From Rikenellaceae bacterium (GTDB lineage: Bacteria; Bacteroidota; Bacteroidia; Bacteroidales; Rikenellaceae): DNA of 64,000 nucleotides. A program made the translations under genes and the position numbers. Of the stretch, positions 40,921 through 48,862 are shown piece after piece (within the stretch, counting starts at the first letter, position 1; every line of letters starts with the position of its first letter). Below the pieces are notes generated by a model. The model was not told the origin of the DNA, did not search any database, and worked only from the letters and a program-made list of their open reading frames with translations. The DNA is taken from NCBI GenBank assembly GCA_009783565.1, contig WRDF01000003.1:140768-204767 (forward strand). Direction: 5' to 3'.

Positions 40921-41610
40921 TCAACATCTATTTTTTCTGGTAATATTATAAATAATACGGTCTTCTCTGAGTTGTTTCAAGTCGTCTTTTGAAATAGCAA
41001 ATAATTCTGCCGTGTTGTAATTTTTGTTCTTGTCAATATCTTTGATTCTACCGGAACTTGCAATATAGTATTGATTTTCAGCAAAATAAATACTGTCATC
41101 TTCTATAATTTCGATACGTATGGTTGATCGTGTATCAAATTCCCCTTTTACCCAATATATATCGTGTATTTTGGGATTGTTCAAGAGCCGGTCAGGTCTG
41201 TTTTTCTCTAATTGTTTTGCGCCGATAGACAAACCGATGAGCAAAATAACAAGCGCTATTCCCGAAAATTTCCACAAAGGCGTTTTCGCCGAACGAGATA
41301 TCCGGGATATCTCTCTTTTGTCCGCAGAGCGCTTTTTCAATAATTGGGCGCGGGTGTAGGTTTGCTCGCAGTGCGGACAGTCAATCTCTTTTCTTTTGGA
41401 AATAGGGAAGAGCGGTATCCAGAAAAAATGCACGTGGTTTGAAAAAACAAAACACACCAAACCATGTTGCCCACAATCGGGGCAAACTGCATTTGTCAAC
41501 TCCTCTGCTGCGAGAGCTGTTTCTCTGTAACCGTAAACAAGCGGCGGAAAGATAAAGGAAAATCTTCTGCAAGCCGCAACAGCAACTTCTTTATAACCAT
41601 TAATAAACAT
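40921..41610 (-). CDS. Zinc-ribbon membrane protein of unknown function
   Basis: A 229-residue protein. Two cysteine pairs, C-P-D-C (about residue 43) and C-P-H-C (about 78), flank the hydrophobic segment VHFFWIPLFPI, a zinc-ribbon arrangement seen in small membrane-associated proteins. A membrane helix follows (FSGIALVILLIGLSIGA, about 115-131). The C-terminal 95 residues (ISKDDLKQLREDRIIYNITRKNRC at the end) are predicted outside the membrane. The base composition is more A/T-rich than its neighbours. It stands alone between a degenerate repeat and dapA. Confidence 0.7.
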   Translation of the reverse strand: MFINGYKEVAVAACRRFSFIFPPLVYGYRETALAAEELTNAVCPDCGQHGLVCFVFSNHVHFFWIPLFPISKRKEIDCPHCEQTYTRAQLLKKRSADKREISRISRSAKTPLWKFSGIALVILLIGLSIGAKQLEKNRPDRLLNNPKIHDIYWVKGEFDTRSTIRIEIIEDDSIYFAENQYYIASSGRIKDIDKNKNYNTAELFAISKDDLKQLREDRIIYNITRKNRC

Positions 41611-41639
41611 AACCTATCGCGCTTTCGTCCGCTGAGCCA

Positions 41640-42533
41640 CTACAACCCATTCTCTGCCATCAGCCTCTCCAAAAGGTCGCGTAACTGTCGGCTTGCACGC
41701 ACCATCGGCAATCGTAAGTTGTTGCTGATCACGCCTTTAAGCGCGAGGGCAGCTTTTACACCTGTCGGGTTACCTTCGGCGAATATCGCCTCCAAAGCGG
41801 GATATAGCCGCCTAAATATCACCGCAGCCTCTGCATAATTGCCCGCGGCTGCCGCGTCCATCATGCCGCTCATTGCGCTCGGGAACGCATTGGCAGCCAC
41901 CGATATGATCCCGTCGCCGCCCATCGCCGCCAACGGCAACGCCATCACATCGTCGCCCGATATGACGAGAAAATCCGAAGACGGCCGTCCGCACAGGATC
42001 TGCATCATCTGACCGACCGTGCCGCACGCTTCCTTGATTCCCAGCAGGTTAGGCACTTCATGGGCGAGCCGCAACGTCGTCTCAGCGGTCATATTCACGC
42101 CCGTGCGCGAGGGCACGTTGTAGAGCAATACCGGCACGGGCGACTCTTCCGCCACACGCTTATAATGCTGATACAGACCCTCTTGCGACGGCTTATTGTA
42201 GTACGGCGTCACGCTCAGCAACGCGCTCACGCCGTCGAGACCCACTGCGCCGATGCAGCGTACCACCTCTTCGGTGTCGTAGCCGCCGCATCCGACAACC
42301 ACGGGCAGTCGCCCGGCGTTATGCTCTTTGATGAATACGACTATATCGCGTTTTTCTTCCGCCCGCAGGGTCGGCACTTCGGATGTCGTTCCCAACACAA
42401 CGAGATAGTCTACCCCACCCTGCGTCACGTGGTCGACCACGCGCCCGAACGCGTCGTAATCCACTGCCCCGCGGTCGTCGAACGGCGTTATGAGCGCCAC
42501 GCCCACACCGCGAATATCTTTATTTGGAGTCAT
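41640..42533 (-). CDS. dapA: 4-hydroxy-tetrahydrodipicolinate synthase
   Basis: Condenses aspartate semialdehyde with pyruvate, the first committed step of the diaminopimelate/lysine branch. The 297-residue class I aldolase has GVGVALITPFDD, YLVVLGTTSEVPTLRAEEK (about residues 40-58), SVTPYYNKPSQEGLYQHYK (about 107-125, catalytic Tyr), LLYNVPSRTGVNM (about 135, second Tyr) and LLGIKEACGTV (Schiff-base Lys at about 165). The ATG at 42533 gives the usual start. It shares aspartate metabolism with thrA at 51488 but is not in the same operon. Confidence 0.96.
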   Translation of the reverse strand: MTPNKDIRGVGVALITPFDDRGAVDYDAFGRVVDHVTQGGVDYLVVLGTTSEVPTLRAEEKRDIVVFIKEHNAGRLPVVVGCGGYDTEEVVRCIGAVGLDGVSALLSVTPYYNKPSQEGLYQHYKRVAEESPVPVLLYNVPSRTGVNMTAETTLRLAHEVPNLLGIKEACGTVGQMMQILCGRPSSDFLVISGDDVMALPLAAMGGDGIISVAANAFPSAMSGMMDAAAAGNYAEAAVIFRRLYPALEAIFAEGNPTGVKAALALKGVISNNLRLPMVRASRQLRDLLERLMAENGL

Positions 42534-42556
42534 TTTGTTTGCGTTAAAGTTCACTG

Positions 42557-42564
42557 CAAAAATA
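42557..42564 (-). promoter_or_regulatory. dapA -7 box (TATTTTTG)
   Basis: Reverse-strand TATTTTTG fits TAnnTTTG, 24 bp upstream of the dapA start codon. Confidence 0.5.
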
Positions 42565-42658
42565 CATTTTTTTCGGAATCTTTGCAATCGCACTATCCAA
42601 AAACGCCATGCAGGAATACAATTTTCCGCCGATAATTTTTTATTCCGATAAGAATCAC

Positions 42659-42793
42659 TATCTTTGCAGGTCTTTTATAGACGTTGGATCGCGCGGAGGG
42701 GGCAGATATGGGGGTTATCCGTACAAGGACAGGCCACTGTATGAAATCCCTCGCCGCACAAACAAGTATTAATCAATTTAAACACAGACAGAC
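42659..42793 (+). promoter_or_regulatory. rplM promoter and long 5' leader
   Basis: Forward TATCTTTG at 42659-42666 is a consensus -7 box. From there to the GTG start of rplM there is an untranslated leader of about 120 nt with G-rich (gcgcggagggggcag) and C-rich stretches. Ribosomal-protein operons in bacteria are often controlled by L13/S9-operon leaders of this size. I cannot fold it reliably by eye. Confidence 0.5.
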
Positions 42794-43249
42794 GTGGATT
42801 CATTAAGCTACAAGACACAGTCGCTCAACGCGCGGACCGTCACCAAAGAGTGGGTGATGATCGACGCCGAGGGCGAAGTGTTGGGACGTCTTGCGTCGCA
42901 GGTCGCCAAGATACTGCGAGGCAAGAACAAGCCCGGCTTCACTCCGCATGTCGATTGCGGCGACAACGTGGTAGTTGTCAACGCCGACAAAGTGAAGCTG
43001 ACGGGCAACAAGCTGACGGAGAAGCAGTATGTGCGCCACACGGGATACCCGGGCGGACAGCGCTTTAACACTCCGGAGGATTACCTGAAAAAGAAGCCCG
43101 AGTTTCTGGTCGAGAAGGCGGTGAAAGGCATGCTGCCGAAGAACAGACTGGGTGCGGTACTGCTCAGGAACATGAAGGTTTATGCCGGCGGCGAGCATCC
43201 GCACGCGGGGCAGAACCCAAGAACCATTAAATTAAACGAGATCAAGTAA
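42794..43249 (+). CDS. rplM: Ribosomal protein L13
   Basis: A 151-residue 50S subunit protein. L13 signatures are WVMIDAEGEVLGRLASQVAKILRGKNKPGFTPHVDCGDNVVVVNADKVKLTGNK, YVRHTGYPGG, and AVKGMLPKNRLG with KVYAGGEHPHAGQNP at the C-terminus. The start is GTG (MDSLSYKTQSLNART), since this gives the usual Bacteroidota N-terminus and there is no in-frame ATG before it. Its stop overlaps the rpsI ATG by one base (taATG), the conserved L13-S9 pairing. Confidence 0.97.
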   Translation: MDSLSYKTQSLNARTVTKEWVMIDAEGEVLGRLASQVAKILRGKNKPGFTPHVDCGDNVVVVNADKVKLTGNKLTEKQYVRHTGYPGGQRFNTPEDYLKKKPEFLVEKAVKGMLPKNRLGAVLLRNMKVYAGGEHPHAGQNPRTIKLNEIK

Positions 43250-43641
43250 TGAGTATGGAAGTTGTAAACACTGTCGGACGTAGAAAGGCTGCTGTGGCCC
43301 GCGTATACGTGAAACCCGGCAACGGTACTATTACGATCAATAAGAGGACGCTGGAAAACTATTTTCCGTTGGAGATATTCCGGTTTGTGGTAAAACAACC
43401 GCTCACCGTTCTGGAAATCGACGGGCAGTATGACATCAACATCAATCTCGATGGCGGTGGCATCCACGGTCAGGCCGAAGCTGCACGTCTCGGCATCTCG
43501 CGCGCACTCTGCGAAATCAACGCCGAGTTCCGCCCGACGCTGAAAAAGAGCGGTTTCCTCACGCGCGACTCGCGTGAAGTTGAACGTAAGAAACCCGGAC
43601 AGCCCGGAGCACGCGCGAAGTTCCAGTTCAGCAAGCGTTAA
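43249..43641 (+). CDS. rpsI: Ribosomal protein S9
   Basis: A 130-residue 30S protein. VNTVGRRKAAVARVYVKPGNGTITINKR opens the chain, QAEAARLGISRALCEI lies in the middle, and the basic C-terminal tail ending F-Q-F-S-K-R reaches the P-site tRNA. GFLTRDSREVERKKPGQPGARAKFQFSKR is the full diagnostic end. The start overlaps the rplM stop, so the two proteins are translationally coupled. Confidence 0.97.
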   Translation: MSMEVVNTVGRRKAAVARVYVKPGNGTITINKRTLENYFPLEIFRFVVKQPLTVLEIDGQYDININLDGGGIHGQAEAARLGISRALCEINAEFRPTLKKSGFLTRDSREVERKKPGQPGARAKFQFSKR

Positions 43642-43965
43642 TTGCACGCGTTGTATATGTCATTGTGGACTCGTTCCGCAATCTAATAGCAACCGGCAGG
43701 CTGGAAACCACACAATGTGTGTTGCCGACACTGTGCGCTGGGGACGGTTTGGAAATATTCGGGGACTGTTATTATTATTTTGTGAGGCGAAAAACGGAAT
43801 ACCACCGAGGATAAAAATAATCCCGCCTGCGAGAAAAGCATTACCACCGATATTGCCGCCCTTGTGGAAAACCCTGAGGATCGCCTTTAAGTGCGCTACC
43901 TTACAGGGTTGATGAAAAGAGATCGGCGCTTTCATAGCGTAAAGCGCGAAAAAACAAAATTAAAA
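43642..43965. other. 324-bp spacer between rpsI and rpsB
   Basis: No convincing gene. It holds a degenerate family C palindromic module at 43659-43683 (gtcattgtggactcg to ttccgcaatc) and a small cacacaatgtgtg palindrome at about 43711. A purine-rich stretch follows. A reverse-strand frame of about 90 codons exists but has no family likeness or promoter. The spacer is unusually long for this normally compact ribosomal gene run. Confidence 0.6.
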
Positions 43966-44838
43966 ATGCCAAGAACCGATTTTAATCAACTGTTGGAGGC
44001 CGGAGTGCATTTCGGTCACCTGAAAAGAAAATGGAATCCCAAGATGGCTCCGTACATTTTTATGGAGAAAAACGGGATTCACATAATCGACCTGCATAAA
44101 ACCGCGTTGAAGCTCGACGAAGCGAGCGCCGCGTTGAAGCAGATCGCCAAAAGCGGCCGCCGCGTACTCTTCGTGGCGACCAAGAAACAAGCGAAAGAGG
44201 TTGTAGCCGAAAAAGTTGCGGCCGTCAATATGCCCTACGTCACCGAGCGTTGGCCGGGCGGTATGCTCACGAACTTCCCCACGATCCGCAAGGCCGTGAA
44301 GAAGATGTCCACGATTGACAAAATGGAGCAGGACGGCACTTTCGGCAACTTCTCGAAGCGCGAAAAACTCCAAATATCGCGTCAGCGCGCGAAGCTGGAG
44401 AAAAACTTAGGCTCGATCGCCGACCTTACGCGCCTGCCTGCCGCACTGTTCGTCGTAGACGTTCAGAAGGAGCAGAACGCCGTTAAGGAGGCCAAGCGGC
44501 TCAGCATTCCCGTCTTTGCGATGGTAGATACTTGTTGCGATCCAACCGACATTGACTACGTAATCCCCGCAAACGACGACGCGACCAAATCCATAGCCGC
44601 TATTCTCGATATCGTTACGGCGGCCATCGCCGAAGGTCTGAACGAGCGCAAGTTCGAGAAGGACAAGGAGGCTGTGGAGAACGTTCCGAACAAGGACGAG
44701 CATCAGCGCGAGGCGAAACCGCGTTTGCGCAGCAGAGTTAAGGCTCACAGCAGCTCCTCGCATGAGGCGGATTCGCAGATCAACGAGCAAAGCGCTCAGT
44801 CGCCCGCTATTTCGACCGAAGAAGAAACGGCGGAATAA
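43966..44838 (+). CDS. rpsB: Ribosomal protein S2
   Basis: A 290-residue 30S protein. The S2 signature 1 region FNQLLEAGVHFGHLKRKWNPKMAPYIF opens the chain, followed by YVTERWPGGMLTNFPTIRKAVKKM (about residue 92) and PAALFVVDVQKEQNAVKEAKRLSIPVFAMVDTCCDPTDIDYVIPANDDATKSI (about 163). The roughly 50-residue charged C-terminal tail (EHQREAKPRLRSRVKAHSSSS to EEETAE) is longer than in E. coli and low in complexity. It pairs with tsf downstream, the universal S2-EF-Ts gene order. A hairpin lies between them. Confidence 0.97.
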   Translation: MPRTDFNQLLEAGVHFGHLKRKWNPKMAPYIFMEKNGIHIIDLHKTALKLDEASAALKQIAKSGRRVLFVATKKQAKEVVAEKVAAVNMPYVTERWPGGMLTNFPTIRKAVKKMSTIDKMEQDGTFGNFSKREKLQISRQRAKLEKNLGSIADLTRLPAALFVVDVQKEQNAVKEAKRLSIPVFAMVDTCCDPTDIDYVIPANDDATKSIAAILDIVTAAIAEGLNERKFEKDKEAVENVPNKDEHQREAKPRLRSRVKAHSSSSHEADSQINEQSAQSPAISTEEETAE

Positions 44839-44856
44839 CCATTTTGATTTGTCATT

Positions 44857-44892
44857 GTAATCCCGAACATCCGAAATGACGTTCGGGATTAC
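44857..44892 (+). terminator. Hairpin between rpsB and tsf
   Basis: A perfect 12-bp inverted repeat, gtaatcccgaac (44857-44868) and gttcgggattac (44881-44892), with a 12-nt loop. It has no clear U-run, so it may be an attenuating or processing hairpin that adjusts tsf expression relative to rpsB rather than a full terminator. Confidence 0.6.
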
Positions 44893-44924
44893 GTGATAAT
44901 GTTGAATAACTAAAACGAAAATAT

Positions 44925-45743
44925 ATGCAAATCACAGCAGCAGATGTTGCCAAGCTCCGCAAAATGACAGGGGCGGGCATGATGGATTGCAAAAATGCGC
45001 TGGCCGAATCCAACGGCGATTTTGAGCGCGCACAGGACATAATCCGCGAAAAAGGCAAGCTCGTTTCAGCGAAGCGCGCAGATCGCACGGCTACCGAGGG
45101 CGCTGTCGTTGCGCGTGTCGTCGGCGGCAAGGCGTACATGCTTTGCCTTGCGTGCGAGACCGACTTCGTGGCCAAGAACGAGGAGTTTATCAAGTCGGCC
45201 GAGCAGATTCTCGATGCCGCCATTGCTACCGATGCGGGTTCGATGGAGCAACTGTTGGCAGCTAAGGTCGGCGGTGTGACCGTTGCCGATGCTGTGGCCG
45301 AAAAGTCGGGACAGACGGGCGAGAAAGTCGAACTTCCCTATTATGGCCGCATAGAAGCGCCGATGGTGATCACCTACGTCCACAGCAACCGCAAGTTGGG
45401 CGCGATGGTAGGTTTCAACAGGGAAATCCCGCGTGATAATGCCTACGACGTTGTGATGCAGGCCGCCGCAATGGCGCCGGTGTCTATTTCGGAGACCGAC
45501 GTCGCGGCCGAGATCATCGAGCGTGAACGCAATATCGGTCGCGAACAGGCGCGCCTCGAAGGCAAACCTGAGAACATGCTCGACCAGATTGCGGAAGGGA
45601 AAGTCAAGAAGTTCCTTAAAGAGAATACGCTTCTCAACCAGGCATTCGTGAAAGACCCGAAGATGACAGTTGCCGAATATATCAAATCGGCGGACAAGGA
45701 TGCTACGGTCGTCGCTTTCCAGCGCTTTTCGCTGAACGACTAA
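44925..45743 (+). CDS. tsf: Elongation factor Ts
   Basis: Guanine-nucleotide exchange factor for EF-Tu. The 272-residue protein has the N-terminal UBA-like domain with the signature ADVAKLRKMTGAGMMDCKNALAESNGDFERAQDIIREKG (residues 5-43). The first subdomain has ETDFVAKNEEFIKSAEQIL (about 80), which includes the TDFVAKN contact loop. The C-terminal part has AAMAPVSISETDVAAEIIERER and DQIAEGKVKKFLKENTLLNQAFVKDPKMTVAEYI. A strong terminator follows 23 bp after the stop. Confidence 0.97.
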   Translation: MQITAADVAKLRKMTGAGMMDCKNALAESNGDFERAQDIIREKGKLVSAKRADRTATEGAVVARVVGGKAYMLCLACETDFVAKNEEFIKSAEQILDAAIATDAGSMEQLLAAKVGGVTVADAVAEKSGQTGEKVELPYYGRIEAPMVITYVHSNRKLGAMVGFNREIPRDNAYDVVMQAAAMAPVSISETDVAAEIIERERNIGREQARLEGKPENMLDQIAEGKVKKFLKENTLLNQAFVKDPKMTVAEYIKSADKDATVVAFQRFSLND

Positions 45744-45766
45744 CACCGTTGCTTTGTATAAAGAGG

Positions 45767-45798
45767 AGAGCCACCCTTACATGGGTGGCTCTTTTTTT
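45767..45798 (+). terminator. Intrinsic terminator after tsf
   Basis: A 10-bp stem (agagccaccc / gggtggctct) with a 6-nt loop is followed by a run of seven T on the forward strand. It ends the ribosomal protein/EF-Ts transcript. Confidence 0.92.
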
Positions 45799-45889
45799 GT
45801 CAGGCGTTTGCGCTCGACATCTGAGAAATTGTATAAACGTTCGCGACATGAAACATTATATTTTCGCAGGACTTATACGATTATCTGCA

Positions 45890-46252
45890 ATGAAAACGAG
45901 CAAGTATTTCAAAGACGAAGAATTTCAGCGATGCCAGCCGCCGTGCTCGATAAACGACATGGAGCAGGATTTTCTCGACAGGCTCGATGCACTTCGGGAA
46001 AGGTGCGGCGTGCCGCTCACGCTGACCTCCGCCTATCGCCCCATCGAGTGGGAACGCGCGCGAGGACGCACCGGCTCAGGCGACCACCCTAACAGACGAG
46101 GCGTCGATATTGCCACTGCCGATTCATCCGCAAAATTCCGAATCGTCAAGTCGGCGCTCGAACTCGGTTTCAAGCGCATAGGCATCGCCGCCGGCTTCGT
46201 GCACATCGGCGACACGGCCGCCCTGCCTCAGAATGTTATCTGGCTTTATTAG
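45890..46252 (+). CDS. Peptidase M15-type (D-Ala-D-Ala carboxypeptidase-like) protein
   Basis: A 120-residue protein of the compact M15A/VanY-like type. It starts MKTSKYFKDEEFQRC and has LDALRERCGVPLTLTSAYRP (about 32-51), GDHPNRRGVDIAT (the HxxxxxxD zinc pair, about 64-76) and FVHIGD (the second His, about 104-109). Such enzymes cut peptidoglycan peptides and are common in phages and prophages. No phage genes lie nearby and there is no signal peptide, so it may be a domesticated lysin or a cytosolic relative. An upstream in-frame ATG at 45848 would add a poor N-terminus and was rejected. Confidence 0.8.
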   Translation: MKTSKYFKDEEFQRCQPPCSINDMEQDFLDRLDALRERCGVPLTLTSAYRPIEWERARGRTGSGDHPNRRGVDIATADSSAKFRIVKSALELGFKRIGIAAGFVHIGDTAALPQNVIWLY

Positions 46253-46264
46253 GGTCTGTTCGCC

Positions 46265-47146
46265 CTAATCGAATCTCTTGGTATATGCGTGACAATAGGG
46301 CAGTTCGCCTTTGCGTTCGTAGTAATTCCGGTGATAATCCTCGGCAGGCCAGAACGTAGCGGCAGGGGTAACGCGCGTTGCAACGTCATAACCTTTAAGG
46401 GTCAGCATCTTAATGAGCCGCTCGGCCGTCGCTTTTTGCGTCAGCGTGGTGTAGAACACCTCGCTGCGGTACTGGTCGCCGATATCGGGGCCCTGTCCAC
46501 CGCGCTGCGTAGGATCGTGGATCTCGAAAAATAATTTGGCGATCGTGAGAAACGATACCCGCGCGGGGTCGTAAACCACCTTTACGACTTCGGCATGTCC
46601 CGTCGCACCCGTACACACCTGCTCATAAGAGGGCTTTTCGACACCGCCGCCCATATATCCCGACTCTACGATCACGCCGTCGAGAGTGCGCATAAAATGC
46701 TCCACGCCCCAAAAACACCCACCGGCAAAATAAGCCGTTTCGGGCGCAGGCGGAGTAACAGTTTTATCGGCGTCAAGGTTGTCCGGCACAAAAGTGAGCG
46801 AGACCGAGTTCACACAATGGCGCGTATTTTTAGGCGTAAATCCCTCACCTTCAAATACATGCCCCAAATGTCCGCCGCACGCGGCACAGACGATCTCCGT
46901 ACGCCGCCCATCAGGATCGGGCGTACGGCGCACCGTACCCTCGATCTCATCGTCGAAACTCGGCCAACCGCAACCCGATGAAAATTTATCCACAGAGCGG
47001 TAAAGCGGTGTTTCGCATTGTTTGCAGAGATACGTTCCGCTCCCTTTAAGGTCGCAATATTCGCCCGTGAACGGCTCTTCCGTGCCTTTGTCGACAATCA
47101 CATGTCGCTCGAAATCAGTGAGTTCGCGTCTTTTCATTTGGTCCAA
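46265..47146 (-). CDS. msrBA: Bifunctional methionine sulfoxide reductase MsrB-MsrA
   Basis: A 293-residue fusion that repairs both stereoisomers of methionine sulfoxide. The N-terminal MsrB domain (residues about 5-125) has zinc-binding pairs C-K-Q-C (about 41) and C-A-A-C (about 88) and the catalytic RHCVNSVSL (Cys about 112). The C-terminal MsrA domain (from about residue 137) has AYFAGGCFWGVEHFMRTLDGVIVESGYMGG with the catalytic Cys in GCFW, and GDQYRSEVFY further on. The B-A order is the opposite of the more common A-B fusion. There is no signal peptide, so it is cytosolic. Confidence 0.94.
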   Translation of the reverse strand: MDQMKRRELTDFERHVIVDKGTEEPFTGEYCDLKGSGTYLCKQCETPLYRSVDKFSSGCGWPSFDDEIEGTVRRTPDPDGRRTEIVCAACGGHLGHVFEGEGFTPKNTRHCVNSVSLTFVPDNLDADKTVTPPAPETAYFAGGCFWGVEHFMRTLDGVIVESGYMGGGVEKPSYEQVCTGATGHAEVVKVVYDPARVSFLTIAKLFFEIHDPTQRGGQGPDIGDQYRSEVFYTTLTQKATAERLIKMLTLKGYDVATRVTPAATFWPAEDYHRNYYERKGELPYCHAYTKRFD

Positions 47147-47149
47147 TTT

Positions 47150-48316
47150 TTATTCGAGGTCACACAACAAAATCACATGATTATCATCTTCCGTGATGGT
47201 TGCCAGCACTTCGGGATTGGTAATCGTAAGGCGGTCGGCATTCTCCAAGAGCGCAACCGGATCGACAAGGCAAACCAACTGATTTCGGGCGTTCAGACCT
47301 TGCGTACTGCCTAATAAAAAAGGCATATTATCATCATCCGAGTTAATTTCATATTCGAACCACCGCCAGTTTTCAGATCGTTTGTTTTTCAGGCCATAAA
47401 CATAAGTTGCACTCGAATGAGAAGTCATTATTCCACTTATTAATCCTGCTTCTACCAAAATATATTCGTCGCTCCGTGTAAATCTTATTATGATGGCCAG
47501 AGCACGGCTGAAAAGCGAGTGGAGTGCTTGTTCGGGATTATCGCCTCTTGTCGAGAAAAAATCTTCCGGAATCGTATATCGCCCGAAGTCGAACCGGAAG
47601 GCTGTCTCCAACTCACCCTCTTCCAGCCTGTAAACAACGCTGTTCAGGTTTTCACAAAGATAAACAGCATCGCCGTATCGGCTGAAAACCGACATTCCGC
47701 CATCAAAAAACGACCCGGCAGCAAATGACTGCTCCAAATACCGCCCTATTATTTCGCCCGTGTTATCGACTTTCAGCAATCGCCACGGCTCGCCTTCATT
47801 TTTCTCGAAATAAGTGTGCAACAGGTGCGTATCTCCCTGATAATGAGCAGCTCCATTAAAATTGATCTCCCAATCGACCCTTTTGACGAACTCACCTTCG
47901 CGGGTGAAGTAATATGCCGCACTGTTCTCGCCGGAATAGATAATCGGGTTACCCGCATCGTCAAACGAAAAACTGTTGATACGCTCGTATTCCTGCGGTC
48001 CTTGCCCCCGCCGTCCGAACGAAGAAAGAAAACGTCCCTGCGCATCGAAACGGTAAACGCTCTGTTGTTGATCGACAACATAATAATCGCCATTATCGGC
48101 CAATGCGACCTGCCCCCATGCACCGATAAGGGACTTATCGGTAGTTTCGAGCGGCACTAAGGTAACGCTTTTAATGACGCCCGACGACAGCAGGTCTTTA
48201 CCACCCGACCGATAGACGACAAATTCGCCTTCACCCGTATGGCGGTTGTTTTTGCAGCCCGAAACAGTCAGTACGAAGACCGCAAAAGCCGCGAAAAAGA
48301 GTAGAGAATTTTTCAT
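47150..48316 (-). CDS. 6-bladed beta-propeller lipoprotein
   Basis: A 388-residue predicted lipoprotein (FVLTVSGCKNN, Cys 21). After a linker it shows the Bacteroidota 6-bladed beta-propeller pattern: VTLVPLETTDKSLIGAWGQVALADNGDYYVVDQQQSVYRFDAQGRFLSSFGRRGQGPQEY, then repeated blades (FSFDDAGNPIIYSGENSAAYYFTREGEFVKRVDW). Members are paralogous families on the cell surface with unknown ligands. The gene lies 3 bp upstream of msrBA and 10 bp downstream of a small lipoprotein gene, so the three may be co-transcribed. Confidence 0.85.
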   Translation of the reverse strand: MKNSLLFFAAFAVFVLTVSGCKNNRHTGEGEFVVYRSGGKDLLSSGVIKSVTLVPLETTDKSLIGAWGQVALADNGDYYVVDQQQSVYRFDAQGRFLSSFGRRGQGPQEYERINSFSFDDAGNPIIYSGENSAAYYFTREGEFVKRVDWEINFNGAAHYQGDTHLLHTYFEKNEGEPWRLLKVDNTGEIIGRYLEQSFAAGSFFDGGMSVFSRYGDAVYLCENLNSVVYRLEEGELETAFRFDFGRYTIPEDFFSTRGDNPEQALHSLFSRALAIIIRFTRSDEYILVEAGLISGIMTSHSSATYVYGLKNKRSENWRWFEYEINSDDDNMPFLLGSTQGLNARNQLVCLVDPVALLENADRLTITNPEVLATITEDDNHVILLCDLE

Positions 48317-48326
48317 TTCTCAATTT

Positions 48327-48740
48327 TTAATTAGAATCCACCTGAGACCGGGAGTTATAGTATTCATTTTTAGTCTCTTCCCACATTGCGTCAAGATTAT
48401 CAAATAAATTATCGCCTGCTTTTCTTGAATTCCTTATAAATTTATTATTGTCTTTGACGTTCCTAATTATTAGATCGTAATATTTTAGGGGTATTCCCGT
48501 TTTTAAAAATTCTCTCTTTGAGAGCTTAAAAACAAATTTATTGTTCTTGATAGCCATGTTTTCTATTGTAATGTCCATTATGGCATATTTAAGCTCGATA
48601 TCCTTCTCAGATAAAATGGAATCCGGTTTAATATGCACATAATCATTAAATAAATCCGCATCTTGCTTATTTGTATTCCCTTGACAGGAAATACAAAATA
48701 ATAATGCGAGTGCCACCCATAGATTTCTATAACAGTTCAT
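48327..48740 (-). CDS. Small lipoprotein of unknown function
   Basis: A 137-residue predicted lipoprotein (LLFCISCQGNTNK, Cys about 19). No family recognised. The chain is rich in Lys, Asn and Ile, and the DNA is clearly more A/T-rich than the neighbours, a possible sign of recent acquisition. It sits directly upstream of the beta-propeller lipoprotein gene, whose product it may accompany. Confidence 0.65.
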   Translation of the reverse strand: MNCYRNLWVALALLFCISCQGNTNKQDADLFNDYVHIKPDSILSEKDIELKYAIMDITIENMAIKNNKFVFKLSKREFLKTGIPLKYYDLIIRNVKDNNKFIRNSRKAGDNLFDNLDAMWEETKNEYYNSRSQVDSN

Positions 48741-48800
48741 ATAGCTGAAATATTAGTTGACACATTGCCAAACACAAAAACCTCCATTAGAATCCGATGT

Positions 48801-48841
48801 CTAAACTACCATGCACTAAAAGTTCATGGTAGTTTAGTTTT
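48801..48841. terminator. 13-bp inverted repeat with T-run
   Basis: ctaaactaccatg (48801-48813) and catggtagtttag (48825-48837) are perfect inverted copies with an 11-nt loop, followed by tttta on the forward strand. It lies 25 bp after the stop of the reverse-strand TPR gene. The T-run points forwards, so it may stop read-through in either direction rather than serve one gene. Confidence 0.55.
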
Positions 48842-48862
48842 ATTTAAATTCTTAATTGACAG

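Noticed and set aside
43660..43935. A reverse-strand frame of about 90 codons between rpsI and rpsB with a hydrophobic stretch
   Set aside because: No promoter box, no family likeness, and it covers a degenerate palindromic repeat; I treat the region as non-coding.
45890..46252. The M15-type peptidase gene considered as part of a prophage
   Set aside because: No holin, capsid, integrase or attachment-site sequence lies on either side; neighbours are tsf and msrBA.
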